Source: Paraphoma chrysanthemicola (taxonomy: Eukaryota > Ascomycota > Dothideomycetes > Pleosporales > Phaeosphaeriaceae). Taken from it: 64,000 nt of DNA. Shown here in pieces: positions 43,569 to 55,155 of the stretch (position 1 is the first letter of the stretch; each line of letters begins with the position of its first letter). Under the pieces are notes generated by a model. That model was not told the DNA's origin. It ran no database searches and was given only the letters and a program-made list of their open reading frames with translations. The DNA lies in assembly GCA_020744225.1 (NCBI GenBank), contig JAGMWG010000008.1, forward strand, positions 62,001 to 126,000, written 5' to 3'. The position numbers and the translations under genes were made by a program.

Positions 43569-45377
43569 TTACACCTTTGTTGGCTTGACCGCTAGCTTCT
43601 TCTCTTCTTGCAGTCGACCGTACCGAGCAGACCACTCCTCCTCGGTTTCGTCGTCCGAATCAAAATTCAACGCTTTAATGAGTGCTTTATGCTCAGCTGC
43701 GAGTGGTCCGTGTGTTTTAATAAGTGGAGGCGCCGTTGTGGATTGCTTTGCCACTGTTCCTGAAGTTTCGACCATCCTCGTTGGCTCATGTTTCTTGGTT
43801 ACTTCAACTGATTCTTGAAGCCCCTTATCTTTAAATTTGCCTGCTGCTGTCTTTTCATCATCTTTTATTACATTAGTTGCGTTCTCTTGTACCAGTGGTG
43901 CGACATAAACGTCTTCTTGGACCTTATTGTCGCAAAGCCAACATGTGGCATCTTTCGCAGCGCGCTGCTTAGCCGGCGGTGCTACTGATGTAGTGGGATC
44001 GAGTTGGTCCTTCGGAACCTTGAACTGACCAAAGCGAAAAATCGGCGGCGTTGATGCAGCACCGGCTGGCTGTGCCGAGATGTCTGCGAATGGGTGCGGC
44101 GGAACTGGTGTGTTCCCAACATTACGAAGAAATCCATGTCTGTGGCCGAAGAGAGTAATTTCCGGAGATTGAGGAGGCTCAGATGAGACGGTACTGGCGG
44201 CTTTGACTCCACTCGAGGCGTTGAAACGCAAGATCGATGGTGTGGAGGTATTCAGGGTAGCCTCATTTGAGGTAGTGTCCTTGACTTGCTTTGCTAGTGC
44301 TAAAGGTTCGGCATTGCCCAGTTCACAGGCTGACTGGCAAATATTTGCCGAAGTTGTGGCCGCATTGAAGCAATCGTTCTGAACTTTATCGACTTTGCTG
44401 TTCTCGAGGACAGACGGACGTACCGACAGATCCTGCGAACTGAAGGTGGTCTTCGTGTCGTCGACCAAATGATGAGCAGACACCAACGCGAGCGCTCGAA
44501 GAATAGGATTCGACACTTCTGGTCGGCGACAGAACTTTGCCCATGCCTGGGGTGGAGAGCTAGCCGTCGGCGTATCGTCCAGCGGACTATACGAAACCGG
44601 CACTGTGGCAGGCGGGCTCATCCCTTCCAGTGGAGCAGATCCAGCAAGCCGGGAAGCTTTGGCATCGTTACTTGATATGGGTTCTGGCTCGTTCCGATCG
44701 TCATCCCCCGACAAGATGCCTTGGTTGAAGGTATGCGTACCGAAGAACAAGGTTCTTTTAGGTGCGGCAAACGTGCCTGGAATCAAGAACAGATTCGGCT
44801 TTTCCACCGCGAACGGGGCTTTACGATCAGCCTCGTCGTCAGTCAGTCTCTGCTCCTCAAAGGACTGCTTCTGCTCTGGATGATTGTTGAACGAGAATGG
44901 AAAGGGCATGTAGCGAGAAACTTCAGGATAGAAAGATGACCCGAATGGGGCCGATGGAGGATTCTGGCTCGGTGCCCCGTAGGCCTTGCCCTTCCATTCG
45001 ATCTTGCTCGTCTCCATGATAACAATGACGCTCTTCACCTTGAACATCCCCATTGGTGTCGCCATATCCACCTCTTTGCCATCCTGTATCGCGACAAGCT
45101 GTCCATTTTGTGTCTTTGCATGGTGTTGGATGATGCGAAGCTTGCTCGGCGGCAGCTGAGCGATGGTCGAGATGACAGAGTAGTCCGGCCCAAGCTTCTT
45201 GATATACGCGCGTACACCGTCATTAGAGAGATTGAGGTCCTCGATGCGGTGCGACCAGGTGACGGAAGTAATGTGTGTCTCGCCGTGAGGTTGGATGATA
45301 CATGCCCAAAGTTTCTGGGCAGGCGTGGGCGGAGCAGAGGTGGAAGTGGGCGTCGAGCCCATGCCAATCTTAAACAT
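43569..45377 (-). CDS. Hypothetical, largely disordered protein
   Basis: Single exon, 602 residues, starting MFKIGMGSTPTSTSAPPTPA. The first ~130 residues look folded (LWACIIQPHGETHITSVTW, DLNLSNDGVRAYIKKLGPDY, SKLRIIQHHAKTQNGQLVAI, then FKVKSVIVIME); the rest is Ser/Pro/Thr/Ala-rich and probably disordered. A short KDATCWLCDNKVQ segment has a CxxC pair near residue 470, and the end is acidic then basic. The continuous frame and codon pattern support a real gene. I do not recognise the family. Confidence 0.65.
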   Translation of the reverse strand: MFKIGMGSTPTSTSAPPTPAQKLWACIIQPHGETHITSVTWSHRIEDLNLSNDGVRAYIKKLGPDYSVISTIAQLPPSKLRIIQHHAKTQNGQLVAIQDGKEVDMATPMGMFKVKSVIVIMETSKIEWKGKAYGAPSQNPPSAPFGSSFYPEVSRYMPFPFSFNNHPEQKQSFEEQRLTDDEADRKAPFAVEKPNLFLIPGTFAAPKRTLFFGTHTFNQGILSGDDDRNEPEPISSNDAKASRLAGSAPLEGMSPPATVPVSYSPLDDTPTASSPPQAWAKFCRRPEVSNPILRALALVSAHHLVDDTKTTFSSQDLSVRPSVLENSKVDKVQNDCFNAATTSANICQSACELGNAEPLALAKQVKDTTSNEATLNTSTPSILRFNASSGVKAASTVSSEPPQSPEITLFGHRHGFLRNVGNTPVPPHPFADISAQPAGAASTPPIFRFGQFKVPKDQLDPTTSVAPPAKQRAAKDATCWLCDNKVQEDVYVAPLVQENATNVIKDDEKTAAGKFKDKGLQESVEVTKKHEPTRMVETSGTVAKQSTTAPPLIKTHGPLAAEHKALIKALNFDSDDETEEEWSARYGRLQEEKKLAVKPTKV

Positions 45378-46620
45378 TACTGAAAGTTCTATATCGCGTA
45401 TTTTGTCGCCGGAGGTTGAGCAGGAGGTTGAATGAGAGGTTGAGTTGCAGCAACGGAAGTGTGTGGTGTAGCTCTTGGATCTTTGTCTCAGCAGAAAGTA
45501 CAGTATTTATCCTTGCTGGTTCACTCGCGCGTTCACTTCCAGGCTCAGGCGATCAGAGTGTTGGTGCTCGTCAGTGAAGTTTTGCTCTATGATCTTTCGT
45601 TATCACTCGCCAGTCAGTATACCGACACGGCTAAGAATGAGCCCAAGGCACCTCTTTGCAAAAGTTCCCAGATCCTCATGCTCGCTCACAGTCAGATTTG
45701 CTTTCATAGCAAGAACTCAACACTCTTTTCATACCATCCCTGCATGCGCTATACTTTCGTCAAACATGAACACAAAACGCTTCGCCTACAGTTTCGTATT
45801 ATTTTAGCATGCACCAGGATGAGATAGATCGTCCAGAAACCTCTGGTTTGTATTAATACTCGAGAATGCAGGTAGGCACCATTCAAGAGTTGCTGCAGAG
45901 GCAGCGTGTACCTAAGCTAGAGCATTGCGCCTTTCCACGTCTGATGGGTATAGATAAAGGCCACCTGCGCCATCAATATTTTAATCTGGAGCTGCTTTGA
46001 ACTCTCCAAAGGTCTCGCTAGTGGCGTCCACGGGAAGTTGCAAGCAAAGGCCTTCCAAGATTTGGAAGTGTCGCAGTGCAGGAAGTCAGGCGTATTAAAC
46101 GGGATATCTCTTTGGCTTTGATACGATTAGTGTTCTAGTCATGTGCTTGATGTGTACACCGATGCGTGGTAAAGGCAAGTACATGTTTCAAACCTTGATT
46201 GGGACTAGCGTCGACCGCTTAAAATCGGCTGTTGCTTCGCGTCGCAGAACCCCGGATGACGAAGACAATACTCCTGCGCTCACTATCAGCAGATATAAGA
46301 CCGCGGCGCTCTATCAAGCGTCCGATAAAAGTCATGGCAGCCGGCGGAAACAATGATAGACGCGTCGGGAAACGTCGCGGACGCTGCCCGTCGCAAAGCT
46401 TTGCTGGATCAGGAAACAACCTCCACGAATGCCCCGCGCCTAGTGTCCAATCGCGACGGCAGCGAAGCCGAGAACGGTCTACATTTGCTTCAAGACCTGA
46501 TTAGGATATTCGCAGTATTCAAATAAATATAAATGCTTTGATGCTTCTCTTTGACCGCTCAAGTATCATTGCTGCACCCACCTTATGCTTTGCGACGACA
46601 AACCCTGGATAGTGAATAAC
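45378..46620. other. Intergenic, possible relic coding pieces
   Basis: 1.24 kb. Between about 46210 and 46526 several frames look protein-like in turn (SVDRLKSAVASRRRTPDDED in one; an ATG frame at 46353-46526 encoding 57 residues, MIDASGNVADAARRKALLDQ..., in another), as if one small gene had suffered frameshifts. Evidence is too weak for a gene call. The rest holds the promoters of the flanking genes. Confidence 0.3.
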
Positions 46621-47992
46621 ATGGCGTCCAAACCTTCATACCTCATTGTCGGAGCCGGTGTATTTGGTGTTTCGACGGCTTACCACCTCATTAAGAAGTA
46701 TCCAGACCGCCAAATCACAATCCTTGATCAAGACGCGTATGATGCAGACAGCCGCGTCGCTGCATCATGGGACTGGAACAAGGTGGTTCGAGCAGATTAC
46801 GATGACAAAGTGTACTGCGAGCTCGCGCTCGAAGCCCAGGACATCTTCAAATCAGACCCGCTCTGGCAACCATACTTTCATGAGACCGGCATCTTCTGGG
46901 TCTGCAGGTCGGACTACGCGCAGGATGTCATTGATAATTACAAAGCGCTCGGACGAAAAGCCGATCTGCAAGCGGTGTCCATCGAAGAGGCAAAGAAAAT
47001 GTTTGGTGGGTTGTTCGAAGATGCGAACTACGATGGCGCAAAAGAGGTGCTTGTGAACAAGACGAGCGGCTGGGCACAAGCTGGTGACGCGCTAAGAGCT
47101 GTGACTAAATGGTCGATTGGAAAGGGCGTCAAGTACATCACCGAGAAAGCCGAAAGCCTAGCTTTCGATAAGAGTGGGCGCTGTACTGGCGTGAAGACCG
47201 AGCAAGGCAACACACATTCCGCATCACATGTCATCCTTTCGACAGGCGCATACACCGCAAAACTGCTAGAGCAAGCCGCGAAAGCAAGCGGCAACAACGA
47301 TCTTCGTGCCGGCTCAAGAATCGTCGCGGGCGGCATAACCACAGGCATGACCACTCTTGATGAGGAATCATACAAACGTTTCGCGAAAATGCCCGTCGGC
47401 GTGCAAGGCTACACCGCAGCCTATGGACCATTCATTGGCAGCTTACCGCCAACAAAAGACCGCGAACTCAAATGGTGGGGCGAGAAGATCTTCAAAAACA
47501 CTCATGAGGTACTGCCTGGACGATTTGTCTCGGCGCCGCCATCAGATAAAGACTACAACCAATGGAATGTTCCCGGCCCGTTGAAGCAGGATATCGATCA
47601 TGCAAACCACGTCTTCTACGGCAAGAACGGCGCAACGTGGAAAATGGAGAAGCACAGAATCTGCTGGTATGTACCACCCCTAGATCACTAGAATCTCCAC
47701 GCAACTACTAACAAGCACTAGGGACGCCTTCACAACATCCTCCGACTTCATCATCTCTCCACATGCCGCCGCAAAAGGCCTATTCGTCGCAACATGCGGC
47801 TCTTTCCATGGGTACAAATTCTTCCCTGTGCTCGGCAAGTACGTCATCAAGATGCTGGAAGATGATCTCACGCCGGAACTTAAGGAGAAGTGGGCGTGGG
47901 ATCGCGAGCGGCCGGCGCCAAGCTTGAATCCGGATTGGCCGAGATTTGAGATGTCGGATTTGTTGGATCAGTGGCCAAAGGCGAAGTTGTGA
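46621..47992 (+). CDS. Amadoriase / fructosyl-amino-acid oxidase-type flavoprotein, peroxisomal
   Basis: Two exons, 46621-47666 and 47722-47992, around a 55-bp intron (branch CTACTAAC); product 438 residues. FAD-dependent oxidases of this group deglycate fructosyl amino acids or oxidise sarcosine-like amines, releasing H2O2. Seen: dinucleotide motif YLIVGAGVFGVSTAYHL, ITILDQD after beta-2, SWDWNKVVRADYDD, WAQAGDALRAV, and a C-terminal FVATCGSFHGYKFFPVLGKY, whose Cys lies where amadoriases attach FAD covalently. The protein ends WPKAKL; the AKL tripeptide is a peroxisomal targeting signal, fitting an H2O2-producing oxidase. The frame extends 12 codons upstream, but MASKPSYLIVGAG is the family-like start. 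Substrate not determined by sequence. Confidence 0.9.
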
Positions 47993-48620
47993 GTGGAGGG
48001 TTTTGGTATAGAACATGCATTATGAAGGTTTGCACTATGCGTGTGGCGTTTCGGCATGTATTTACTTGTCCTTGAAGTAGTAGATACAGCGGGATCATAC
48101 TGGATGGTCGCTAATCTGAATGTCTCCACAACGAAGATGACAGAGCTCACGTGAACGCTTCATTGTGTGGCTACAAACAATTTTTCGACCTGTGATATGC
48201 GTGTGACAAGCACAGCAACGGAATAAACACCCCCCTCCTGCCATGTTCTCGTGATCACGACACTGTCTACTTGCCCGACCCAGCTTTTAGAGAGCCCGCT
48301 ACACCATGACTACTATCACGCGCCAGATCCAACATGGTACATCTACGATCGTCAAACATAAATCTTTGCACGAAGAGGTCTACGAAACGCTCAAAGTCTG
48401 TAAGCATACTTTCCTCGGCCACGGGTTGCAAAAGGAAGATATCATGAACCAAGATCTGAGCCGAATTAAGCATGATCATAGTGTCAAAGAATTCGAAATG
48501 TGTCAAAGATATAACAGGCTCATGGTGTCATATACATGTTCATTTGGTAAGATATTTACAACGAATTTTGTCGCGTGTTTCGAGCCTCTCGCGGAGCCCA
48601 TCTCACAGTCTGAGATCAAT
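47993..48620. other. Convergent intergenic region
   Basis: 628 bp between the amadoriase and CE5 esterase stops. A 31-codon ATG frame at 48306 ends at a GTAAGC donor-like site but no following exon is found, so it is not called a gene. Confidence 0.4.
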
Positions 48621-49404
48621 CTATGCGGTGATCTTGCTCTTGATGAAAGCGAGAGCCTGCGAGCCGTACTTATTAACGTACTGCTGGTGGGTGTTGGCGT
48701 CGTTGCCGGTGCAGCAGTATGGGTCCGCGGCATCGCAGTACGACTTGATGATGGAGGTGTTGGCAGGCGAGCACTGGAAGCCTGCTGGGCGAGCAGCGAA
48801 CTGGTAATTGTTAGTCGGGTATTGACATGAAGGTAAAACTTTCGACGTACGCCTTGAGCTGTGCATGTGCCGACGTTGTAGGGGAGACCAGCACGGTTGT
48901 GTGGGTCACCCATGAAGATGGCGGCCTTGACGGCAGCGAGAGCGTTACCAGTGAGAGTTGCACCAGCACCTCCGCAAAGGGCGTTGTCCATAATTTGACC
49001 ACCCTACATGTCTGTTAATCGTGCTTCTCAAGCGCATTTGTAGTGCGTACCTGGGAGTATCCAATGAGGACAATCTGGGTCGAAGGACACTTCTGGTTGT
49101 AGGCAGTGACAGCTTTGACGACAGCAGCGGTTCCTTGGGAGGCTGAGTTGTCGTAGCTGACGCCACCGCAAGATGACTGCCCTCCACAAGCTGGGTAGAC
49201 AATGGCCTCCGCGCCGGAGCCGGCGTATGCAGCCTTGACCTGGTTCACAAGGCCAGCACCAGTGCCGAATCCATTGCTCTGAGCAACAGTCGTCTCGCGC
49301 GCGCCAAAAATGTAAACCTTGGGGCAGGATTGCCTCTCGGCGAGCTCGACTGGGCCAGCAATGGCGAGGCCAGCGAAAAGAGCAGCTGCGGCGGTGACCT
49401 TCAT
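48621..49404 (-). CDS. Secreted CE5 esterase (acetyl xylan esterase / cutinase family)
   Basis: Three exons: 49051-49404, 48851-49003 and 48621-48800; introns of 47 and 50 bp; product 228 residues. Serine esterase of carbohydrate esterase family 5, secreted to act on plant polymers. Seen: signal peptide (MKVTAAAALFAGLAIAGP) and a short propeptide; CPKVYIFGARETT oxyanion region; YPACGGQSSCGGVSYDNS; nucleophile motif GYSQGG formed across the first splice; FMGDPHNRAGLPYNVGTC; CDAADPYCCTG with the catalytic Asp; and the catalytic His in NTHQQYV. The paired cysteines and GG-S-S pattern favour acetyl xylan esterase over true cutinase. The first ATG was chosen because the upstream codon of the longer frame is TTG. 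Confidence 0.94.
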
Positions 49405-51373
49405 TTTGCGCAAGGATTTAACTTTGAGCTGTGTCGGTGTGGTGTTCTTCGGTGAATGCGATGCGAATGTTTGATGATCATTTCTGGGCGACGACCCGAT
49501 GTCCTCTTATACCAGACTCTTCCCTGTCGAAGATCGAAACAACTGCATGGCTCTTTAGGCAGAATGAAGGTTACTTTGGGCGCAGCTAGATTTATGCTGT
49601 GGGGTATGCAGTCCTGTCTCTGTCATGAAAGCGTACAGTTGGTCCTTTTGTCCGCTGTTGCAATTTATCTGTCGCTATGCAATGCAAGTTGGCCAGGGTA
49701 ATTGCCGTGGGCCCATGCCCGTTTCATGCGGAGCGCAGCTGTGGCGTTCTGGGGTACATGATGGCTCCTGGTCACTGACCATAGGCGAACAAATCAATCG
49801 AACGGAAGAATATGGTTAACCGGCTTTTATCAGTCTTGATGCTCTTGTGGCGTCCTGGCCTCGTGGTCAAGTAGGAGCCGGTCTGGAGCCGAAGCAATGG
49901 CTAAAAGGGACTTCGAGAAAGAGCCCTGGTCTTGCCAGATTGGAGAACCGTGTAAACCCGGGGTAAAATGCTTGACTGAGCCGCAACGTTGAAAAGTGTG
50001 CGCAAGCCCTATCTCCAGTTGTTCATGGTGCTTCCCAATGTTGTACGTGGTGCGCTACTTCCAATTGAGGGCCAGCGAAAAGGACGAAGCAGAATCGTCT
50101 CGCCACGGAACGCTCCGCGGCATTTACACTCGTGGGCTAGTAGAGCATATTTGATATCTGCAGTGTTATGACAACGGCCTAAAACGGTGGGATGCATGGA
50201 CGATAAACGATGAAACAACGTGTGGGTCGGTGGTCGGTGCTACGAAATTTGCACTACGACCGACGCTTGCCACAAGACATACTGCTTTCATGAGGGAGGG
50301 AGACGATGAGCCAAGGATGTTTGTGCTCTAGCTAAGAGTGCGTGAGACGCAAATATGAAGAGGATGAAGACGTGAGAAGGACGCAGTTTCCCGCGTCACT
50401 GGCGCGTTCGGCCCGAGCCACCACGCCAAACAAGCTCCGCACGTGCTTTCACTTTCGACTCTCCTGACTCCGACAGGTACGCAATCACCGACAAACGACT
50501 TCCGTTGATCACTTCTGATGCTGCAATATTTTGGAGCTATTTTGGGATCGTGCAGCCATGCCGCTCGATTGTCGCCATAATCTGACCGAAGAAGGGGTCA
50601 ACACTGCTCCGGAAAGACTTCGCAATTCAGCAAGAGTGCGTCAGGTCGTGGCAATCGATAAGATTACATGCTTCCAAAGCCTATGATTTCTCGACAGGTA
50701 CTTGATGTAAGAGTATAAATGGCTGCTGAAGGGTATCAGATGATCCTTGAACGATTGCCCTCGTGCCTAGCTTTGGAATTCTTCAGAGCACTGTAATTAT
50801 TTGAGAACCTAGGCCACGCCGTGTAGAATTGACATATCCCATCAATTCCCCCAAACTGTAGGTCTGAAGCGATACCCCACGCTCGCCATAGAACGCAATC
50901 TGCCGCAATACATGGGAACTCTGTAGCAATGGCACTTTACATCGATGATCCGATCTGGGTATGCGCCATTGAAGAAATAGGACAAAGTCCCGATACTTAC
51001 CTGGCAGTAGGACGGATGACACAGCAAAGGTGAGTTACTACAGTGTCCCGAATCTATGGACAGCTATATTTGGCTTTGGCTTTATCAGTACGCAGCTAAG
51101 CCATTTGAGGATTGCGGTACACAAGATCGTCGGGTTTCCTCCTCGAAACGTCAGAATTGTACGCGTTGATTCGCTTCCATTACATGAACGCCTGGGTTGT
51201 CGCAAACCACCAATAACAATTGAATGTAATCCCAGCAAGGCGAAAGATGAGTAAGACTGCCGGCTGCAGGCTTCTATCAAGGCTGTCGATGCTAGCGATT
51301 ACACAGAGTTCTAATACTACTCTGTGAAAACTGCCTTTTATTCCTACCTCTCACGTACGCCTTCTTCGAAGAA
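49405..51373. other. Long intergenic region, no supported gene
   Basis: 1.97 kb between the CE5 esterase start and the P450 start. The frames are short and lack motifs. Base composition is AT-richer than the genes. I found no tRNA-like cloverleaf box, transposase remnant or terminal repeat. It serves as the upstream region of both flanking genes. Confidence 0.45.
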
Positions 51374-53353
51374 ATGGCACACATTCCACCTCTTCTGAGC
51401 GTGCCTACGGCAGTCTTGCCTCTTACTGTTCTTGCACGAGCGAGTAACGCTCACGTCATGCAAGCTAGCATTTTAGCCGGCGTTCTTTTCCACTTCCAAG
51501 TTGCTAGGCCTGAAGTCGAGTTCGAGCGTTCTATGGTGCAGTTCATTCGTCTCTGCAGTCTGCTTTCAGGTGTAGACTTTCTGGCATCTGTTCTACTTGT
51601 TCACCGCAGCGTGCTAGTCGCAGCTTTTCGACTATGCGCAGCATTGGGCGGATTTACCATTGGCCTCACGACGAGCCTTGTGGTCTATAGATTCTTCCTC
51701 CATCGATGTCGCCGCTTCCCTGGCCCCGTACTAGCGAAGCTTACGCGTTTCCACGCCGCATATCTCAATGCTCAGGAAGAGCAATTCTACGAGAAACTTG
51801 GAGATATGCACCAGAAATACGGTGACTTTGTGCGCGTCGGTAAGGCAGGCTTATCTTGCATTGCAATCAGGTTGCTGAAGCTCCCAGGTCCGCGCGAAAT
51901 TAGCATCCTCGATCCAGCTGCAATACCAATTCTCTACGGGCCTGGAACCCAGTGTAGGAAAGCAGCTTTCTACACAATCAGCGGCAGCCACGACGACATC
52001 ACCAACTTGAATGGCATACGTGATCCCGCAAAGTACAGGCCACGACGGCGCGCTTGGGATCGCGGAATGTCCATGAAAGGTAAGCAGATACTTAACATTG
52101 TCCATCCAGCGATGCTAAGCAATCGAAGCTTTAGGTTCTTACCAGCCTCGTATAAAGGCCCAGGCCGATGAATTGATCCAACAGCTTCGCATGCGCCAAA
52201 GTCAGCCTGTAGACGTATCAAAATGGTCAATGTTCTTCAGTTTCGATACGATGGGCGAGGTAGGCTTCGGCAAGGACTTTGGAAACATGAAATCTGGCGA
52301 GGAGCACCCAGGCATACAGCAGATGCATGGGCATCTGTGGATGCTCGGCGTGATACAAGCGGTGCCTTGGTTGGCGAGCCTGCTCAGCGGAATTCCTGAA
52401 GCCGATCGAGGAATCCAGGGGTTTCATGAGGTATGCAATGGGGTGCTAGCTGAGAAGCAAAAGGTGAGCGGCATGGCCTCGTACGGGAAGCAAATTATTA
52501 ATCCCTTTACCTAGCTGTATAAGCCCGATCAGGAACCAGAGGACGTGGTGTCATGGTTTCTAAAAGCAGTTCACGAGAAGGACCCATCCGCGTCTCCGAC
52601 CGCGCTATCCTTAGCTGATGATAACCGGGCATTCATCGTTGCTGGAAGGTATGTGCATTCACGAATGAACAGGTTGCATTACTGAGCGAAGCTTCACAGC
52701 GATACTACCGCCAACACCCTTGCGAACGCGCTGTTCTATCTCGCCAAGAACGAACAGGTCCAGCACAAACTTCGCTCACAGCTCGACGAGGTAGTGTCTC
52801 GCAACGATAAGGAATGGACTTACACCAAAGTCAAAGAAGTGTCCTATATTGACGACATCATCAACGAAACTCTTCGGCTGAAACCTCCAGTCATGCAAGG
52901 TATGCCACGCGAGACACCATCACAGGGTGTACACATTGCGGGCAACTACGTCCCGGGAAACGTTATCGCATCGGTTCCCATCATACTCATCCAGCGTGAC
53001 CCCAGACATTGGAAGCAAGCCAATGACTTCATACCTGAGCGCTTTGGCGAGAGACGGGAGGAAATGGGCACCGATGATAGCCCTTGGATACCTTTTCAGA
53101 TTGGTAGTCCAATTGTTACTCTGTAAATAATAATAGTCACTGACGTGCTTTAGGTATGCATGGATGCGCAGGCCGAAATCTTGCGTACATGACTTTACGC
53201 ATTGCGCTGTCAGCCATCGTTCAGAACTTCACCATCACGTTCGCTCCGGGAGAAACCGGAACCAAGTTTGACGGCGACTTCCTAGCATCGTTCATGATGG
53301 TTCTACGACCCCTAAACTTGGTGTTTACGCCTAGATCTGGGACCTCTTTGTGA
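51374..53353 (+). CDS. Cytochrome P450 monooxygenase
   Basis: Six exons: 51374-51839, 51888-52079, 52135-52463, 52515-52648, 52700-53103, 53154-53353; product 574 residues. Membrane-anchored haem-thiolate oxygenase. Seen: several N-terminal hydrophobic segments (residues ~1-110), Pro-rich hinge RRFPGPVLAKLTR, I-helix FIVAGSDTTANTLAN (oxygen-binding Thr), ExxR helix NETLRLKPP, PERF, and the haem loop PFQIGMHGCAGRNLAY with the ligand Cys, built across the last intron. Two introns (48 and 51 bp) are multiples of three; the second contains a stop, so retaining it would truncate the protein. All canonical P450 features are intact. Substrate unknown. Followed on the same strand by a GT2 gene. Confidence 0.92.
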
Positions 53354-53682
53354 AGGGTCTGCACGTGCTTCGCGGTGTGCGTTTGCGCACGAGATAAGCC
53401 GTTTAGCAACACCACAAAGGCTGGTTCCGAAGACAGAAATTGAACTTTGCTCAGCATTGCGACATATGGCGACTGTGAGTAACTTCACGGCAAGTGTTTG
53501 AGATCATGGGCATGGATTTATTCACAGTATGGGCTCACATATAATCTTCTTCGGGCGAGAGCGCTTCTAAGACATAGGATCATCTGCCCAACAGTTACGC
53601 TGCTCAAAAACCTCGATTTATCCATATTTCTCCAAGAGCTCTTCCCTTGGCAGCCAGTACCACGAGCAAGGACTATCGTCCA
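53354..53682. other. Intergenic between P450 and GT2 genes
   Basis: 329 bp, same-strand neighbours. No supported frame. It holds the P450 3' end and the GT2 promoter. Confidence 0.5.
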
Positions 53683-55155
53683 ATGACCACACATACAGCA
53701 ACATTCGATCAAAGTGTGAGGGTACTAATGAGTTTCAAGTCGACACTATCGCAAAGCATCAATAACCATGTATCTTTCGGAGCCCCATACTTTTGGTGGT
53801 TCGTGGTTGTATTCTTGATTCGCTACATTCGAGTGGTAGTCAACATAGCGGGCAATATGCGGTATCACGCGACACCTGTGCCGCACAAGACAACCTACCA
53901 TGCCTCCGATATCACCGTTGTAATACCTACCATCGATCTCGCACTCGCGACGCTGCATCGAGTAGTCTCCTCCATCCTTAGACACCCTGTCTCTCAGCTC
54001 ATTATTGCGACCGCTGGACCGATCGCGGATGCACAATTAGCGGATTTTCAAGCGGGGTTTTGCGATTCAAGAGTCTTGGTTCTTCATCGCGACGTGATTT
54101 CGCGACGGCAACAAACCGCCCAAGCAATGCCACACGTCAGAACATCTCTCCTCATTACACAAGATGATCACACCTACTGGCCGGCCGAAACAGCGTTCAT
54201 CCACTCTATCATGGCACCCTTTGAAGAGTCTTCAACAGGAGGCGTCAGTGCCGTCCTCGAAGCACGTCATCGCCAGCATCCCACATCGTTCGCAGGCTTC
54301 TGGAATTTCTTGGGCATGACCTACCTCGCGCGGAGGCGTTTTGAGTACTGCGCCACATCTGGTGTTGACGGCGGAATATCAACGCTCTCTGGTCGTTTTG
54401 GTGTCTTTCGTACCGAGATTTACGCCTCCAAAGACTTTCTGAAGCAGTATCTCAATGAATACATCTTCTTTGGCAAAGTCGGACCACTCAATGCAGACGA
54501 CGACAAGTTCCATACACGCTGGCTGATTGATCACGGCTGGAAGATCAAGCTTCAGGCTGGGCCTGAGAGCGCGATGAATACAGAACTCGGCGAATGGCCC
54601 AAGTTCAATGAACAAATATTACGCTGGATGAGGACGACGTGGCGATCGAATCCACGACAATTGTCGCACAAGATGTCGTGGGCACGGCAGCCATATACTA
54701 CATTTTCGTTGATGATGTGGTTCTTCCGAATGTCACTGATACAAGAAGCTGCCATGTTTTGGCTCTTACGTGCGGCGTTGAAGGATGCAGGTGAGCTGGC
54801 ACTCTTCCCGCTCGCTGCAACCGTTCTTTATACTTGGATAATTACCATGAAGATGGTCAAGATCCTGCCACACTTCAGAAAGCACCCGCAAGATCTGGTC
54901 TACTTTCCTGCGTATCTCGTCTTCGGATACTGGTGCACCCTCGTCAAGGTATGGGCCATGCTCACTTGCTGGAATGCGTCATGGGCAACTGCGAGGGTCA
55001 ACGAAAAGAAGACTGTCACGGTGAAGGCATCGGATACTAGACGGCTGCTACACTTGAGCACGTATACGGGCACATCCCAAGATTTCACTAGTCGCGCGTG
55101 GAAACTTCTCAATCGCGCTTACAAGAGGTGGGCATATAAATCCAAAGATGCGTAG
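53683..55155 (+). CDS. Family 2 polysaccharide synthase (Cps1-like / ZtGT2-like)
   Basis: Single exon, 490 residues from the first ATG (MTTHTATFDQSVRVLMSFKS). Processive-type GT2 membrane enzyme. Seen: an N-terminal membrane helix (FWWFVVVFLIRYIRVVVNIA); GT-A core DITVVIPTIDLALATL; acidic motif LLITQDDHTYWP; DGGISTLSGRFGVFRTEIY; LNADDDKFHTRWLIDHGW carrying the catalytic Asp residues; the QxxRW motif as QILRWMRTTWRSN; then at least three C-terminal membrane helices. All catalytic motifs are present. Related fungal enzymes (Cps1 of Cryptococcus, ZtGT2 of Zymoseptoria) make a surface polysaccharide and, in the latter, are needed for hyphal growth on solid surfaces. The product here is not known. 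Confidence 0.92.
   Translation: MTTHTATFDQSVRVLMSFKSTLSQSINNHVSFGAPYFWWFVVVFLIRYIRVVVNIAGNMRYHATPVPHKTTYHASDITVVIPTIDLALATLHRVVSSILRHPVSQLIIATAGPIADAQLADFQAGFCDSRVLVLHRDVISRRQQTAQAMPHVRTSLLITQDDHTYWPAETAFIHSIMAPFEESSTGGVSAVLEARHRQHPTSFAGFWNFLGMTYLARRRFEYCATSGVDGGISTLSGRFGVFRTEIYASKDFLKQYLNEYIFFGKVGPLNADDDKFHTRWLIDHGWKIKLQAGPESAMNTELGEWPKFNEQILRWMRTTWRSNPRQLSHKMSWARQPYTTFSLMMWFFRMSLIQEAAMFWLLRAALKDAGELALFPLAATVLYTWIITMKMVKILPHFRKHPQDLVYFPAYLVFGYWCTLVKVWAMLTCWNASWATARVNEKKTVTVKASDTRRLLHLSTYTGTSQDFTSRAWKLLNRAYKRWAYKSKDA

Noticed and set aside
46353..46526. 57-codon ATG frame with plausible composition
   Set aside because: Short, no family, and neighbouring frames look equally protein-like in turn; at best a relic.
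48306..48399. 31-codon ATG frame followed by a GTAAGC donor, resembling a first exon
   Set aside because: No downstream exon with matching phase was found before the CE5 esterase coding sequence; kept only as a note.
51840..51887. Reading straight through the first P450 intron (48 bp, in frame, no stop)
   Set aside because: It has canonical splice ends, and removing it restores a normal FVRVGPREISILDP sequence, so it is an intron.
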